Shown here piece by piece: positions 24,102-31,860 of a DNA stretch of 64,000 nt. Within the stretch, counting starts at the first letter, position 1, and every line of letters begins with the position of its first letter. The position numbers and the translations under genes were made by a program. This DNA is from Devosia sp. GTDB taxonomy: Bacteria > Pseudomonadota > Alphaproteobacteria > Rhizobiales > Devosiaceae. The stretch covers positions 1 to 64,000 of the forward strand of contig NZ_CP075529.1 in assembly GCF_025809055.1 (NCBI RefSeq), in the 5' to 3' direction. A model generated the notes under the pieces. That model saw only the letters and a list, made by a program, of their open reading frames with translations, was not told where the DNA came from and made no database searches.

Positions 24102-24752
24102 ATGTCATCAAGGGCATGGGACCTAAGCTCGGTCACGGTTGGGGACTTCATATTCGGGCTCAGGGAGAACGGGCGGCCGGATTTTTTGTTCGTTTATAGC
24201 GCCGACGATACGACTCTTTTGGCTCGTAACATCTTCAATCAGGCGAACTTCAGGTTCGGTCGAGATGGTGACGGCAAAAGGATTGAAGACGACCAGGCGT
24301 GTACCATCGTTTCGACCGCAGAACTTCCACCCGAACAGCGTCAGGTTGCAATTGGGCTGGACCGCCGCATGGGGTCAAACCCTGAATATCCTGACTCAAG
24401 ACTAACTGAGGATGAAATCCGGTTGGGTCTGGATCACGAAGACTACTTTGAGGCGCGTTTGCTGCCCGGCAAGGAAGAAATCGTCAGGCGAGCGCAGCGG
24501 CTGCGGGCTGTATCGCTCATTCTGCTCGTGGAACTGGAAGGGATCGACGAGCGGGAGAATCCCGCCTCGCTATCTGAATATGACGATCACATTCCAGCAT
24601 TGATTGAGCTTTTGGGGAAGCCGGGGTCTCGCGAGGAAGTGGGGCAAGCGCTTTCGGAAATCGCTGCACTCAGAGGCAGGCCTCCGAGAGTGTTTGAACG
24701 GACGAGCTCCGTAGCGGAGAGTTTGGTGCGGCTGGCGCAATCCTGGACCTGA
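24102..24752 (+). CDS. Unknown 216-residue cytoplasmic protein of cassette 2
   Basis: This is a predicted soluble, acidic protein. It starts with SSVTVGDFIFGLRENGRPDF and has a central DRRMGSNPEYPDSRLTEDEIR region and a helical C-terminal half. No motif or family is recognised. GAAGGG lies about 6 bases before the ATG. It is the last gene of the second cassette and is followed 32 bases later by a strong intrinsic terminator. The stretch around 24180-24250 is clearly AT-richer than the GTA genes. It could be a second immunity protein or an accessory factor. Confidence 0.55.
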   Translation: MSSRAWDLSSVTVGDFIFGLRENGRPDFLFVYSADDTTLLARNIFNQANFRFGRDGDGKRIEDDQACTIVSTAELPPEQRQVAIGLDRRMGSNPEYPDSRLTEDEIRLGLDHEDYFEARLLPGKEEIVRRAQRLRAVSLILLVELEGIDERENPASLSEYDDHIPALIELLGKPGSREEVGQALSEIAALRGRPPRVFERTSSVAESLVRLAQSWT

Positions 24753-24784
24753 GCAGTTCACATCAATCAGACTGACGTCAGTCA

Positions 24785-24808
24785 AGCCCGCCTTCGGCGG
24801 GCTTTTTA
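24785..24808 (+). terminator. Intrinsic terminator of cassette 2
   Basis: AGCCCGCC-TTC-GGCGGGCT (24785-24803) is followed by a TTTTA run. This is a textbook rho-independent terminator. As with cassette 1, its tail runs straight into a copy of the 97-bp repeat. Confidence 0.85.
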
Positions 24809-24902
24809 TTGCCCGGAGGGTCCCATGGACAGTCTCACCACCACCATCATCGAGCGTGGCGATCTGGCGCATCTGGCGCTGTTTCTCTGGGCCAGCGGTG
24901 CG
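24806..24902 (+). repeat. 97-bp direct repeat, copy B
   Basis: This is the partner of copy A at 23207-23303 (95 of 97 bases identical). Here it continues into the full small membrane-protein gene, so this is the original copy and A is the duplicate. Confidence 0.92.
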
Positions 24903-25013
24903 AGCGCCTTGCTCGTGTGGAGCCTGCGGGAAATGGCCAAGGTCAACCGACACTTCAACGACTTCGTGCGGGAGATCGCCGCCCTGAATCGTCTTTTTCG
25001 CAAAGAGGACTAA
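24825..25013 (+). CDS. Small GTA-cluster membrane protein (intact copy)
   Basis: This 62-residue protein has one hydrophobic helix (LAHLALFLWASGASALLVWS, about residues 14-33) and an amphipathic, basic C-terminus ending NRLFRKED. Small proteins of this kind lie between portal and prohead protease in rhizobial GTA clusters. The function is unknown. GGAGGG is a good ribosome binding site. It is followed after 4 bases by another tiny gene, then the protease. Confidence 0.75.
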   Translation: MDSLTTTIIERGDLAHLALFLWASGASALLVWSLREMAKVNRHFNDFVREIAALNRLFRKED

Positions 25014-25017
25014 GCTC

Positions 25018-25146
25018 ATGGCAGACAAGCACAATCGGGAAAGCGCGCAGCAGACGTTCCGGCAATTTGCCTGGAACCTGGCGGGAACGCTGGCCGACAA
25101 GCAGCGCACGGCGCCCAAGCCGCGCACGGGCGGGGCCAAGCGCTGA
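25018..25146 (+). CDS. Tiny basic GTA-cluster protein
   Basis: This 42-residue ORF (starting MADKHNRESAQQTFRQFAWN) has a basic, Pro/Lys/Arg-rich tail. It fills the gap between the small membrane protein and the prohead protease exactly. Its stop overlaps the protease start, so it is probably translated. No function is known. Confidence 0.6.
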   Translation: MADKHNRESAQQTFRQFAWNLAGTLADKQRTAPKPRTGGAKR

Positions 25147-25625
25147 TGATGTCCATTCCCATCGACGCGGAGGGCCGGTTTGCCGGCTATGCCAGCGTCT
25201 TCAACCGGCTCGACAGCGGCGGCGATATCGTTCTGCCGGGGGCCTTCGCCAAGAGCCTGGCCAAAAGGCGCGGGCGCATCAGGCTGCTGTTTCAGCATGA
25301 CCCCAAGGAGCCGGTCGGCACCTGGGACAGTATTGTCGAGGACACGTACGGCCTGTTCGTGACCGGGCGGCTGGTGCCCGGGGTGCCGCGCGCCGAGGCG
25401 CTGCGGCGCCTGATCGAGAACCGGGCGCTCGATGGCTTGTCCATCGGCTTCCGCACGGTGAAGGCCAGCCGCGAGGCGGGCAGCGGGCATCGGCGCCTTT
25501 CTGAAATCGACCTCTACGAAATCTCGATCGTGACCTTTCCGATGATGGAGGACGCGCGCATCGCCGCCCCCCTCACCGCCGGCGCGGCCATTGCCGCCGC
25601 CACCAAGACTATCCGCAACCGATAG
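25146..25625 (+). CDS. GTA prohead protease (HK97 type)
   Basis: This 159-residue protein is a HK97-family prohead protease that cleaves the N-terminal part of the capsid protein during head maturation. It has FAGYASVFNRLDSGGDIVLP near the start, a candidate catalytic His in LLFQHDPKEPVGTWD (about residue 59), a Ser in LDGLSIGFRT (about 100) and the closing LYEISIVTFPMMEDA strand. Start codons at 25146 and 25149 are back to back. It precedes the capsid gene by 12 bases. Confidence 0.92.
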   Translation: MMSIPIDAEGRFAGYASVFNRLDSGGDIVLPGAFAKSLAKRRGRIRLLFQHDPKEPVGTWDSIVEDTYGLFVTGRLVPGVPRAEALRRLIENRALDGLSIGFRTVKASREAGSGHRRLSEIDLYEISIVTFPMMEDARIAAPLTAGAAIAAATKTIRNR

Positions 25626-25637
25626 AAGGATACCGAC

Positions 25638-26858
25638 ATGGATCGGATTGACGACGGCCTTGAAACCAAGGCCGGCGCGGGGACTGATATTGCCGCGCTG
25701 TTTGCTGACTTCTCGACGGCTTTCGAGGAGTTCAAGCGCACCAATGACCAGCGCCTGGGCGAGATCGAAAAGCGCGGCAGCGCCGATGGCCTGCTCGAAG
25801 GCAAGCTCGAACGGCTCAATGCCGTGCTCGACGGGCAGAAGGCGGCGCTGGACCGCGCCAAGGCCGAGCGGGCCCGCCCGGCCATCGAAGGCAAGGGGCA
25901 GATCGCCGATGGCGAATACAAGGAGGCCTTCTCCGCCTATGTGAAGCGCGGCGAGGAAAAGGCCCTGTCGATCGGCGTTCCGGCCGATGGCGGCTATGTG
26001 GTACCGGCCGAGGTCGAGACGGAAATCACCCGGCTGATGACCCATGTCTCGCCGATCCGCGCCATTGCCGGGGTGCGGCAGGTATCGGGCTCGGTCTATA
26101 AGCGGCCGATCACGGTGAGCGGTCCGCAGACCGGCTGGGTCGGCGAGACGGCGAGCCGCCCGACCACCGACAGCCAGGTGCTGGCAGAACTGAGCTATCC
26201 GACCACCGAGCTCTATGCCATGCCGGCGGCCACTTCGGCCTTTCTCGACGACGCGGCCGTTGATGTGGGCCAGTGGATTGCCGACGAGGTCAACGCGGCC
26301 TTCGCGGCGCAGGAAACCACGGCTTTCGTCAATGGCGACGGCACCAACAAGCCGAGCGGCTTTCTCGCCGGCACCAAAGTGGCCGAAACCAGCTGGGCCT
26401 GGGGGAGCCTGGGCTATCTGGCGACCGGGGTTTCCGGCGCCATGCCGGCCAGCAATCCCAGCGATATCCTCATCGACCTCGTCTATGCGCTGAAGGCCGG
26501 TTACCGGCAGAATGCCAATTGGGTGATGAACCGCAAGACGCAAGGGGCGCTGCGCAAGCTCAAGGATGCGGACGGCAACTACCTCTGGCAGCCGGCGGCT
26601 TCGGCCGATGGCCGGGCCAGCTTCATGGGCTTCCCTCTGGTGGAAGCCGAGGACATGCCCAACATTGCCGCCAACAGCTTCTCGATTGCCTTCGGGGACT
26701 TCCGGCGCGGCTATCTCATCGTCGACCGCCAGGGCGTTTCGGTGCTGCGCGACCCGTTCAGCGCCAAGCCCTATGTGCTGTTCTACACCACCAAGCGTGT
26801 CGGTGGCGGCATCGCCGATTTCGACGCGATCAAGCTGCTGAAGTTCGGGGCAAGCTGA
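25638..26858 (+). CDS. GTA major capsid protein (HK97 fold)
   Basis: This 406-residue protein is a HK97-family major capsid protein. The first about 100 residues are a helical delta-like scaffold region (FSTAFEEFKRTNDQRLGEIE), presumably removed by the prohead protease. The mature part starts near the EGKGQIADGEYKEAFSAYVK stretch and carries the typical SIGVPADGGYVVPAEV, QTGWVGETASRPTTDS and FVNGDGTNKPSGFL segments. It forms the GTA head. A repeat doublet separates it from the connector genes. Confidence 0.95.
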   Translation: MDRIDDGLETKAGAGTDIAALFADFSTAFEEFKRTNDQRLGEIEKRGSADGLLEGKLERLNAVLDGQKAALDRAKAERARPAIEGKGQIADGEYKEAFSAYVKRGEEKALSIGVPADGGYVVPAEVETEITRLMTHVSPIRAIAGVRQVSGSVYKRPITVSGPQTGWVGETASRPTTDSQVLAELSYPTTELYAMPAATSAFLDDAAVDVGQWIADEVNAAFAAQETTAFVNGDGTNKPSGFLAGTKVAETSWAWGSLGYLATGVSGAMPASNPSDILIDLVYALKAGYRQNANWVMNRKTQGALRKLKDADGNYLWQPAASADGRASFMGFPLVEAEDMPNIAANSFSIAFGDFRRGYLIVDRQGVSVLRDPFSAKPYVLFYTTKRVGGGIADFDAIKLLKFGAS

Positions 26859-26877
26859 GGCGCGCTCGGGTCTTGGC

Positions 26878-27021
26878 CTTCTCCCCTTGTGGGAGAAGGT
26901 GCCCCGAAGGGGCGGATGAGGGGTCAGCGGTGTCACCACGCGCTCCTCTGCGGAGGAGAGAACCCCTCACCCGTCTCGCGCTGCGCGCGATCCACCCTCT
27001 CCCTCAAGGGGAGAGGGGAAG
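26878..27021. repeat. REP-like inverted doublet inside the GTA cluster
   Basis: The left arm (CTTCTCCCC-TTGTG-GGAGAAGG, then GCCCCGAAGGGGC and GGATGAGGGGT) and the right arm (ACCCCTCACCC ... CCACCCTCTCCC-TCAAG-GGGAGAGGGG) are inverted relative to each other and are each palindromic. The same doublet type is seen at 61.32-61.46 kb. It sits between capsid and connector genes and could fold into a large hairpin. Confidence 0.8.
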
Positions 27022-27054
27022 GCCAGTGGCCAGTCAAACTCAAGGAACACAACA

Positions 27055-27621
27055 ATGACCTCCTATCTCCTGGCGGGGCCCGCCCTGGAGCCGGTTTCGC
27101 TTGCCGAGGCCAAGGCTTTTCTCAAGGTCGACGAGGCGGCCGAGGATGGGCTGATCACGACGCTGATCGGCGCCGCGCGGCTGCATGTGGAAGGTGTCAC
27201 CGGCCGGGCGCTGCTGACGCAGAGTTGGCGGGTGGTGCTCGATGACTGGCCGGAAACGGGCATGGTCAGGCTGCCGGTGACCCCGCTCCATGCGGTGACC
27301 GCGATTTCGGCGATCGACGCGAATGGGGCGAGCCATGACCTGGCGCTGGGGCAATTCGGTCGGGATCTGGATCGGCTCATCGTGCCGCGCGTGATTGTCG
27401 GGATGCCGGCCCTGCAGGAGCGGGGCGGCATCGAAATCGACTATGTCGCCGGATATGGCGAGACGCCGGCCGATGTCCCGGCGGACCTGCGGCAGGCTTT
27501 GCTCGGGCTGGTGGCACATTGGTACGAGCATCGCGACGCCGTCATCGTGGCCGGGTCGGGCGCGGTGGTGCCGACCGGCTTCGACCGCATGGTCGCCGCC
27601 TATAAGCGGGTGCGGCTGTGA
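27055..27621 (+). CDS. GTA head-tail connector (gp6-like)
   Basis: This 188-residue protein matches phage gp6-like head-tail connectors. It begins SYLLAGPALEPVSLAEAKAF then LKVDEAAEDGLI, followed by ARLHVEGVTGRALLTQSWRV, the usual family pattern. It should bind beneath the portal as the adaptor ring. It occupies the RcGTA g6 position and overlaps the next gene by 4 bases. Confidence 0.9.
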   Translation: MTSYLLAGPALEPVSLAEAKAFLKVDEAAEDGLITTLIGAARLHVEGVTGRALLTQSWRVVLDDWPETGMVRLPVTPLHAVTAISAIDANGASHDLALGQFGRDLDRLIVPRVIVGMPALQERGGIEIDYVAGYGETPADVPADLRQALLGLVAHWYEHRDAVIVAGSGAVVPTGFDRMVAAYKRVRL

Positions 27622-27959
27622 GCGAGAAGATCCCGTCCATTGGCACCCTCACAGACAGGGTGCAATTGCGCCGCCGCGAGAGTCTTGGGGATGGCAGCGG
27701 CGGGCATGACCACATCTTCGTGCCGGTGACAAATCTGTGGGCACGGGTGCGCGGCCATGCCGGCCGCCAGGCCAGCAATGCCGATGGCCGCGTGGTGGCG
27801 CTGTCGCACACGGTGGTGCTGCGCTTTCGCAGCGATGTGTCGCCGGGCGACCGCATCGTCTATCGCGGCCGGAGCCTCGATGTGCTGAGCGTCACCGACC
27901 TCAACGGGCGCCGGGCCTATCTCAGCTGCGGTTGCAGCGAAACCAGTTTTACGGGTTAG
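27618..27959 (+). CDS. GTA head-tail adaptor / head closure protein
   Basis: This 113-residue protein matches phage head closure (gp7/SPP1 gp16-like) proteins: IGTLTDRVQLRRRES, LWARVRGHAGRQ and SDVSPGDRIVYRGRSLDVLS. It closes the head and links the connector to the tail. It overlaps the gp6-like gene and leads into the DUF3168 gene after 3 bases. Confidence 0.9.
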   Translation: MSEKIPSIGTLTDRVQLRRRESLGDGSGGHDHIFVPVTNLWARVRGHAGRQASNADGRVVALSHTVVLRFRSDVSPGDRIVYRGRSLDVLSVTDLNGRRAYLSCGCSETSFTG

Positions 27960-27962
27960 CCC

Positions 27963-28355
27963 ATGCATCCAATGGTGATCCTGCAGACGGCGCTGGTCGA
28001 GGCGCTGCTGGCCGATACCGCGCTCACGACCATGGTGGGCGCCAATGGCGTGTTCGACACCCCGCCCAAGGGCCGGGCAGCGCCCTATGTCGTTATCGAC
28101 CGGCATGACATGCGCATCGTCGATGTCGATCTGGCGCCGGGCCAGGAGCATGGCGTGGTGCTCCATTGCTGGAGCGCGCAGCCGAGCCGCAAGGCGGCAC
28201 TGGCCATGGCGGCACGGGTGGTGGCAGTGGGCCTTTCCATCGCGCCGGCCGGCCTCACCATCAGCGTTGCGCGGCATCTGAGCACCGAAACGGTGATCGA
28301 CAAGACGAGTGGACAGGCCAGGGCCGCGGTGACGCTGCGGTTCCTCAGCGAATAG
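27963..28355 (+). CDS. GTA DUF3168 protein (tail terminator type)
   Basis: This 130-residue protein matches DUF3168, the RcGTA g8 position. It has ILQTALVEALLADTALTTMV, PPKGRAAPYVVIDRHDMRIVD and a C-terminal GQARAAVTLRFLSE. Such proteins act as tail terminator or head-tail joining rings. ATG 27963 is the first start after the previous stop. Confidence 0.88.
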   Translation: MHPMVILQTALVEALLADTALTTMVGANGVFDTPPKGRAAPYVVIDRHDMRIVDVDLAPGQEHGVVLHCWSAQPSRKAALAMAARVVAVGLSIAPAGLTISVARHLSTETVIDKTSGQARAAVTLRFLSE

Positions 28356-28375
28356 GTTTTTTTGAGGAGACGATC

Positions 28376-28789
28376 ATGGCAGCCCAAAGTGGCAAGGACA
28401 TGCTTTTGAAGCTCGACCAAACCGGGTCGGGCAGCTTTCTGACGGTGGCGGGCCTGCGCACGCGCAGTCTCAGTTTTAATGCCGCCAGCGTCGATACGAC
28501 CGACCAAGAAAGCGCCGGCCGCTGGCGCGAACTGCTGGCTGGTGGCGGCGTCAAGCGCGCCTCGGTCGCGGGATCCGGCGTGTTCAAGGACCAGAGCTCG
28601 GACGCCAATATCCGCACGCTGTTCTTTGGCGGCACCATCCGCAACTGGCAGCTGATCCTGCCCAATTTCGGCACCATCCAGGGGCCTTTCCAGATCGTCG
28701 GGCTGGAATTTTCAGCCGACCACGCAGGCGAGGTGACGTTCGAGCTGGCGCTGGAAAGCGCCGGGGAAATCACCTTCACCGCAGCTTGA
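28376..28789 (+). CDS. GTA major tail tube protein
   Basis: This 137-residue protein matches the GTA major tail protein (RcGTA g9): MAAQSGKDMLLKLDQTGSGS, LRTRSLSFNAASVDTTDQES and FQIVGLEFSADHAGEVTFEL. It polymerises as the tail tube. TTGAGGAGA 6 bases upstream is a strong ribosome binding site, matching the high copy number needed. Confidence 0.92.
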   Translation: MAAQSGKDMLLKLDQTGSGSFLTVAGLRTRSLSFNAASVDTTDQESAGRWRELLAGGGVKRASVAGSGVFKDQSSDANIRTLFFGGTIRNWQLILPNFGTIQGPFQIVGLEFSADHAGEVTFELALESAGEITFTAA

Positions 28790-28796
28790 GGGCGCC

Positions 28797-29111
28797 ATGA
28801 CCAATATCCATCGCGGAGAAATCGCCGCCGAAATCGGTGGGGAGACACGCACGCTCTGCCTGACGCTCGGGGCGCTGGCGGAGCTCGAATCCCGGCTGGG
28901 CGCCGGGGATCTGGTGGGGCTTGCGGAGCGGTTCGCCAGCGGGCGGATCGCGGCGCGGGACCTCACGGCCATCCTGGGCGCCGGCCTGCGCGGGGGCGGC
29001 CATGAGGTGAGCGACGACGAACTGGCGCGCATGAGCGTTGAAGGCGGGTTGCGCGGCGCCGCGGAGATCGCCGTGCGGCTGCTGCGGGCGACATTCGGGG
29101 ATGCCGAATGA
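28797..29111 (+). CDS. GTA tail assembly chaperone (g10-like)
   Basis: This 104-residue protein matches the GTA tail assembly chaperone family: GETRTLCLTLGALAELESRL, LTAILGAGLRGGGHEVSDDE and AAEIAVRLLRATF. It is thought to guide tail tube assembly on the tape measure. It overlaps the next small gene by 4 bases, the usual arrangement. Confidence 0.88.
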   Translation: MTNIHRGEIAAEIGGETRTLCLTLGALAELESRLGAGDLVGLAERFASGRIAARDLTAILGAGLRGGGHEVSDDELARMSVEGGLRGAAEIAVRLLRATFGDAE

Positions 29112-29299
29112 CGCCATTTCCATGGAAAAACGCCATGCGCTTTGGGCTGGGCGTGCTGCGCCTCGAGCCAAGTGCCTTCTGGCGGATGACGCCCCGCGAA
29201 CTGGCGGCCGCCTGGGGCGCCGTCGTCGGCGAGGGCGGCGTGCCGCTGAGCCGGAGCGGGCTCGACAAGCTGATGGAGCAGTTTCCCGATGAGCGATGA
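29108..29299 (+). CDS. GTA small tail assembly chaperone (g10.1-like)
   Basis: This 63-residue protein matches the short phage tail assembly chaperone family seen after g10 in GTAs: MRFGLGVLRLEPSAFWRMTP then RELAAAWGAV. It overlaps both neighbours. In many tailed phages two chaperones arise by frameshifting. Here they are two separate overlapping genes. Confidence 0.85.
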   Translation: MTPFPWKNAMRFGLGVLRLEPSAFWRMTPRELAAAWGAVVGEGGVPLSRSGLDKLMEQFPDER

Positions 29300-29903
29300 C
29301 CTGTTCGACGACGGCTTTCGCGCGGAAATGAGCGATGTGTCCATCGAGCTCAAGCGGATCGGCGAACTGGCCGATGGGGTGGCGCGGGCCATGAGCCGCG
29401 CCTTCAGGGGCGCCATTCTCGATGGCAAGTCTTTCCAGTCGGTGCTGGGGGATATTGCCGGCTCGCTGGCCGATATCGCCCTGCGTGCGGCCCTGAAACC
29501 CTTGGAAGGGCTGGTCGGTGGATTTATCGAAACCCTGTTCACCGCGACCAATCCGGCCCTGGGCGGGGTGACACCCTTTGCCGGGGCCACCGCTGTTGCG
29601 GCACCGGCCTTCCTGCCGGCGCGGGCCGCGCTGGACACGCCGGCGGCGACCCTGGCCGCACCGGCGGGTCTTGCCGCCCTGGCCTATGCGCCCATGGCGG
29701 CCATGGCCGGAGGCATCGGTGCGGGCGACGCGGCACCGGCGGCCCCGCTCGCGGGCGGTCTCAATCCGGCGGCGGCCGGGGCAGGCCCGGTCAATGTGAC
29801 GTTCAACGTGACGGCAAGCGATGCGCGCAGCTTTGCCACCAGCGAAGCGGAAGTCAGCGCCATGCTGTTGCGCGCCGTCCGGCGCGGCACACGCGGCAAT
29901 TAG
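29289..29903 (+). CDS. GTA short tape measure protein (g11-like)
   Basis: This 204-residue protein occupies the tape-measure position and matches the short GTA tape measure type: IELKRIGELADGVARAMSRA near residue 20, then SFQSVLGDIAGSLADIALRA and an Ala/Pro-rich middle, ending with VTFNVTASDARSFATSEAEV. The short length fits the short tail of GTA particles. It overlaps the preceding chaperone gene by 11 bases. Confidence 0.88.
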   Translation: MSDDLFDDGFRAEMSDVSIELKRIGELADGVARAMSRAFRGAILDGKSFQSVLGDIAGSLADIALRAALKPLEGLVGGFIETLFTATNPALGGVTPFAGATAVAAPAFLPARAALDTPAATLAAPAGLAALAYAPMAAMAGGIGAGDAAPAAPLAGGLNPAAAGAGPVNVTFNVTASDARSFATSEAEVSAMLLRAVRRGTRGN

Positions 29904-29915
29904 GGGCAGACCAGG

Positions 29916-30536
29916 ATGGCATTTCATCACGTGCGCTTCCCGCTCGATATCGCGCTGGGGGCGCGGGGCGGGCCGGAGCGCAAGACCGATATCGTCACGC
30001 TCGCCAATGGTGCCGAAAAGCGCAATGGCCGCTGGGCGCAATCGCGCCGGCGCTACAATGCCGGCTATGGCGTGAAATCGCGGGCCGACATGCAGGCGGT
30101 GCTGGCCTTTTTCGAGGAGCGACGGGGGCGCCTGCATGGTTTCCTGTGGCGCGATGGACTGGACCATGTGTCTGGATCGGGAGCGCCGACGCCGACCGAC
30201 CAGGATATCGGCACGGGCAATGGATCGCGTCAGCAGTTCCAGCTGACCAAGCGCTACGGGGCCGCGTTCGACCCCTATCTGCGGACCATTGCCAAGCCGG
30301 TATCCGGCAGCGTGCGGGTGGCGCGCGATGGGGTGGAGGCCTTGTCCGGTTGGAGCGTGGACGTGACCACGGGAATCGTCAGTTTCAGCACCGCGCCGGG
30401 CAACGGCGTGGCGGTGACGGCCGGTTTTTTGTTCGACGTGCCGGTGCGGTTCGACACCGACCGGCTCGATATCGAGCTCTCTGGCTTCGACGGCGCCGAA
30501 GTGCCCGCAATTCCGCTGGTGGAGATCGTGCCATGA
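29916..30536 (+). CDS. GTA DUF2460 protein (distal tail, g12-like)
   Basis: This 206-residue protein matches DUF2460, which forms the distal tail ring in RcGTA. Characteristic segments are FHHVRFPLDIALGARGGPER near the start, RRRYNAGYGVKSRADMQAVL and FFEERRGRLHGFLWRDGLDH. It overlaps the DUF2163 gene by 4 bases. Confidence 0.92.
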   Translation: MAFHHVRFPLDIALGARGGPERKTDIVTLANGAEKRNGRWAQSRRRYNAGYGVKSRADMQAVLAFFEERRGRLHGFLWRDGLDHVSGSGAPTPTDQDIGTGNGSRQQFQLTKRYGAAFDPYLRTIAKPVSGSVRVARDGVEALSGWSVDVTTGIVSFSTAPGNGVAVTAGFLFDVPVRFDTDRLDIELSGFDGAEVPAIPLVEIVP

Positions 30537-31423
30537 AATCGGTACCGAGCGGCCTTGCCGCGCATCTGGCGCAGGGCGAAACCACGCTGGCGCGCTGCTG
30601 GCGCATAGTTCGGGAGGACGGGGCCATACTCGGCTTCACCGACCACGACCGGCCCCTGACGGTTTCGGGCACCATATGTGCGCCGACGGCCGGCTTCGAC
30701 GCCGCCGAAGTGCCCAGCCGCCTCGGGGCGCAGGTCGAAACAGGCGAGGTGCTGGGCATTCTCGACAGCGCCAGCATCGCCGAGAGCGATATTGCCCAGG
30801 GACGCTATGACGGCGCCCGGGTCGAGAGCTGGCTGGTCAACTGGAGGACACCCAGCCAGGCCATGCTGCTGCGGGTGGACACGATCGGCGCCATCGTGCG
30901 TGAGGACGGCCTGTTCCGGGCAGAATTGCGCTCGCCGCAGCAGGCGCTGAATGTCACGCGCGGGCGCCACTATCATGGTCTGTGCGACGCGGATTTGGGC
31001 GACGCCCGCTGCGGCATCAATCTCAACCAGTCGCAGTACCGGGGCACAGCCATCGTCGGTGCCATTCTCGATCCCTACCGGCTGGAGCTATCGGGGATCG
31101 GGGGATTTGCCGCCGGCTGGTTCTCCCTGGGACACGCCGTGTGGACCAGCGGGGGCCGCAACGGACTGCGCGACGCGGTGGTCGGCCATGAGCGGGCCGG
31201 GGGCACAGATATCGTGGTCTTCGAGCAGCGGGTCGGCGAATGGGTGGCCGAGGGCGATGCGCTGCTGGTTCATGCAGGTTGCGACCGGCGGTTCTCCACC
31301 TGTCGCGAGCGCTTCGACAACGGCGTCAATTTTCGCGGCTTTCCGCATATTCCGGGCAGCGATTTTGTGCTGCGGCACCCCCGGCCCGGCGACGCGCTCG
31401 ACGGGCGGGCGGTGGTGCCATGA
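30533..31423 (+). CDS. GTA DUF2163 protein (tail hub, g13-like)
   Basis: This 296-residue protein matches DUF2163 plus its C-terminal FAD/BR0599-like extension: GETTLARCWRIVREDGAILG then FTDHDRPL, CDADLGDARCGIN, and C-terminal GCDRRFSTCRERFDNGVNFR then GFPHIPG. The conserved cysteines in these segments may bind an Fe-S cluster, as reported for the RcGTA hub. The ATG at 30533 overlaps the previous stop. Confidence 0.92.
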   Translation: MKSVPSGLAAHLAQGETTLARCWRIVREDGAILGFTDHDRPLTVSGTICAPTAGFDAAEVPSRLGAQVETGEVLGILDSASIAESDIAQGRYDGARVESWLVNWRTPSQAMLLRVDTIGAIVREDGLFRAELRSPQQALNVTRGRHYHGLCDADLGDARCGINLNQSQYRGTAIVGAILDPYRLELSGIGGFAAGWFSLGHAVWTSGGRNGLRDAVVGHERAGGTDIVVFEQRVGEWVAEGDALLVHAGCDRRFSTCRERFDNGVNFRGFPHIPGSDFVLRHPRPGDALDGRAVVP

Positions 31424-31836
31424 CCGACGAGCGGGTTGTCGCAGCGGCGCGGGCCTGGCTGGGAACGCCGTACCGGCATCGCGCTGCGACGCTGGGGGCG
31501 GGCTGCGATTGCCTTGGCCTGCTGCGCGGGGTGTGGCGCACGCTTTATGGCAGCGAGCCCATGGCGGTGCCGCCTTATAGAGCCGGGTTGCGCGACCCCG
31601 AAAACAAGGGTGCGCTGCGGGATGCGGCCGAGGCGCTGCTGGTGGCTGAAAGTGGCGAACTGGCGGCCGGGCAGGTGCTGCTCTTCACCCTGGGCGGGCT
31701 GGATGAGCCGCGCCATTGCGCCATCCTGATTTCGCCGGTGCGCTTCATTCATGCCCAGGAACATCTGGGCGTGGTGGAGGCCAATCTGACCGCGGCCTGG
31801 GCCCGGCGGATCAGCGGTCGCTATCGCTTCCCCTGA
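31420..31836 (+). CDS. GTA NlpC/P60-type peptidase (g14-like)
   Basis: This 138-residue protein is a NlpC/P60-family cell-wall peptidase of the GTA type. It has ARAWLGTPYRHRAATLGAGC then DCLGLLRGVWR with catalytic Cys31, and His99 in DEPRHCAILI. It likely opens peptidoglycan during DNA ejection and is carried on the tail tip. It overlaps the DUF2163 gene by 4 bases. Confidence 0.92.
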   Translation: MTDERVVAAARAWLGTPYRHRAATLGAGCDCLGLLRGVWRTLYGSEPMAVPPYRAGLRDPENKGALRDAAEALLVAESGELAAGQVLLFTLGGLDEPRHCAILISPVRFIHAQEHLGVVEANLTAAWARRISGRYRFP

Positions 31837-31860
31837 CGGGGCAGACAAGGATTTTCAGAC

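Noticed and set aside
23207..24902. 97-bp direct repeat as a phage attachment site
   Set aside because: The repeat contains a gene start and a ribosome binding site, there is no integrase nearby, and the duplicate is simply a truncated gene copy.
24570..26939. Long minus-strand ORF of 789 codons opposite the protease and capsid genes
   Set aside because: It is an antisense shadow caused by high GC third positions. The plus strand carries clear protease and capsid families.
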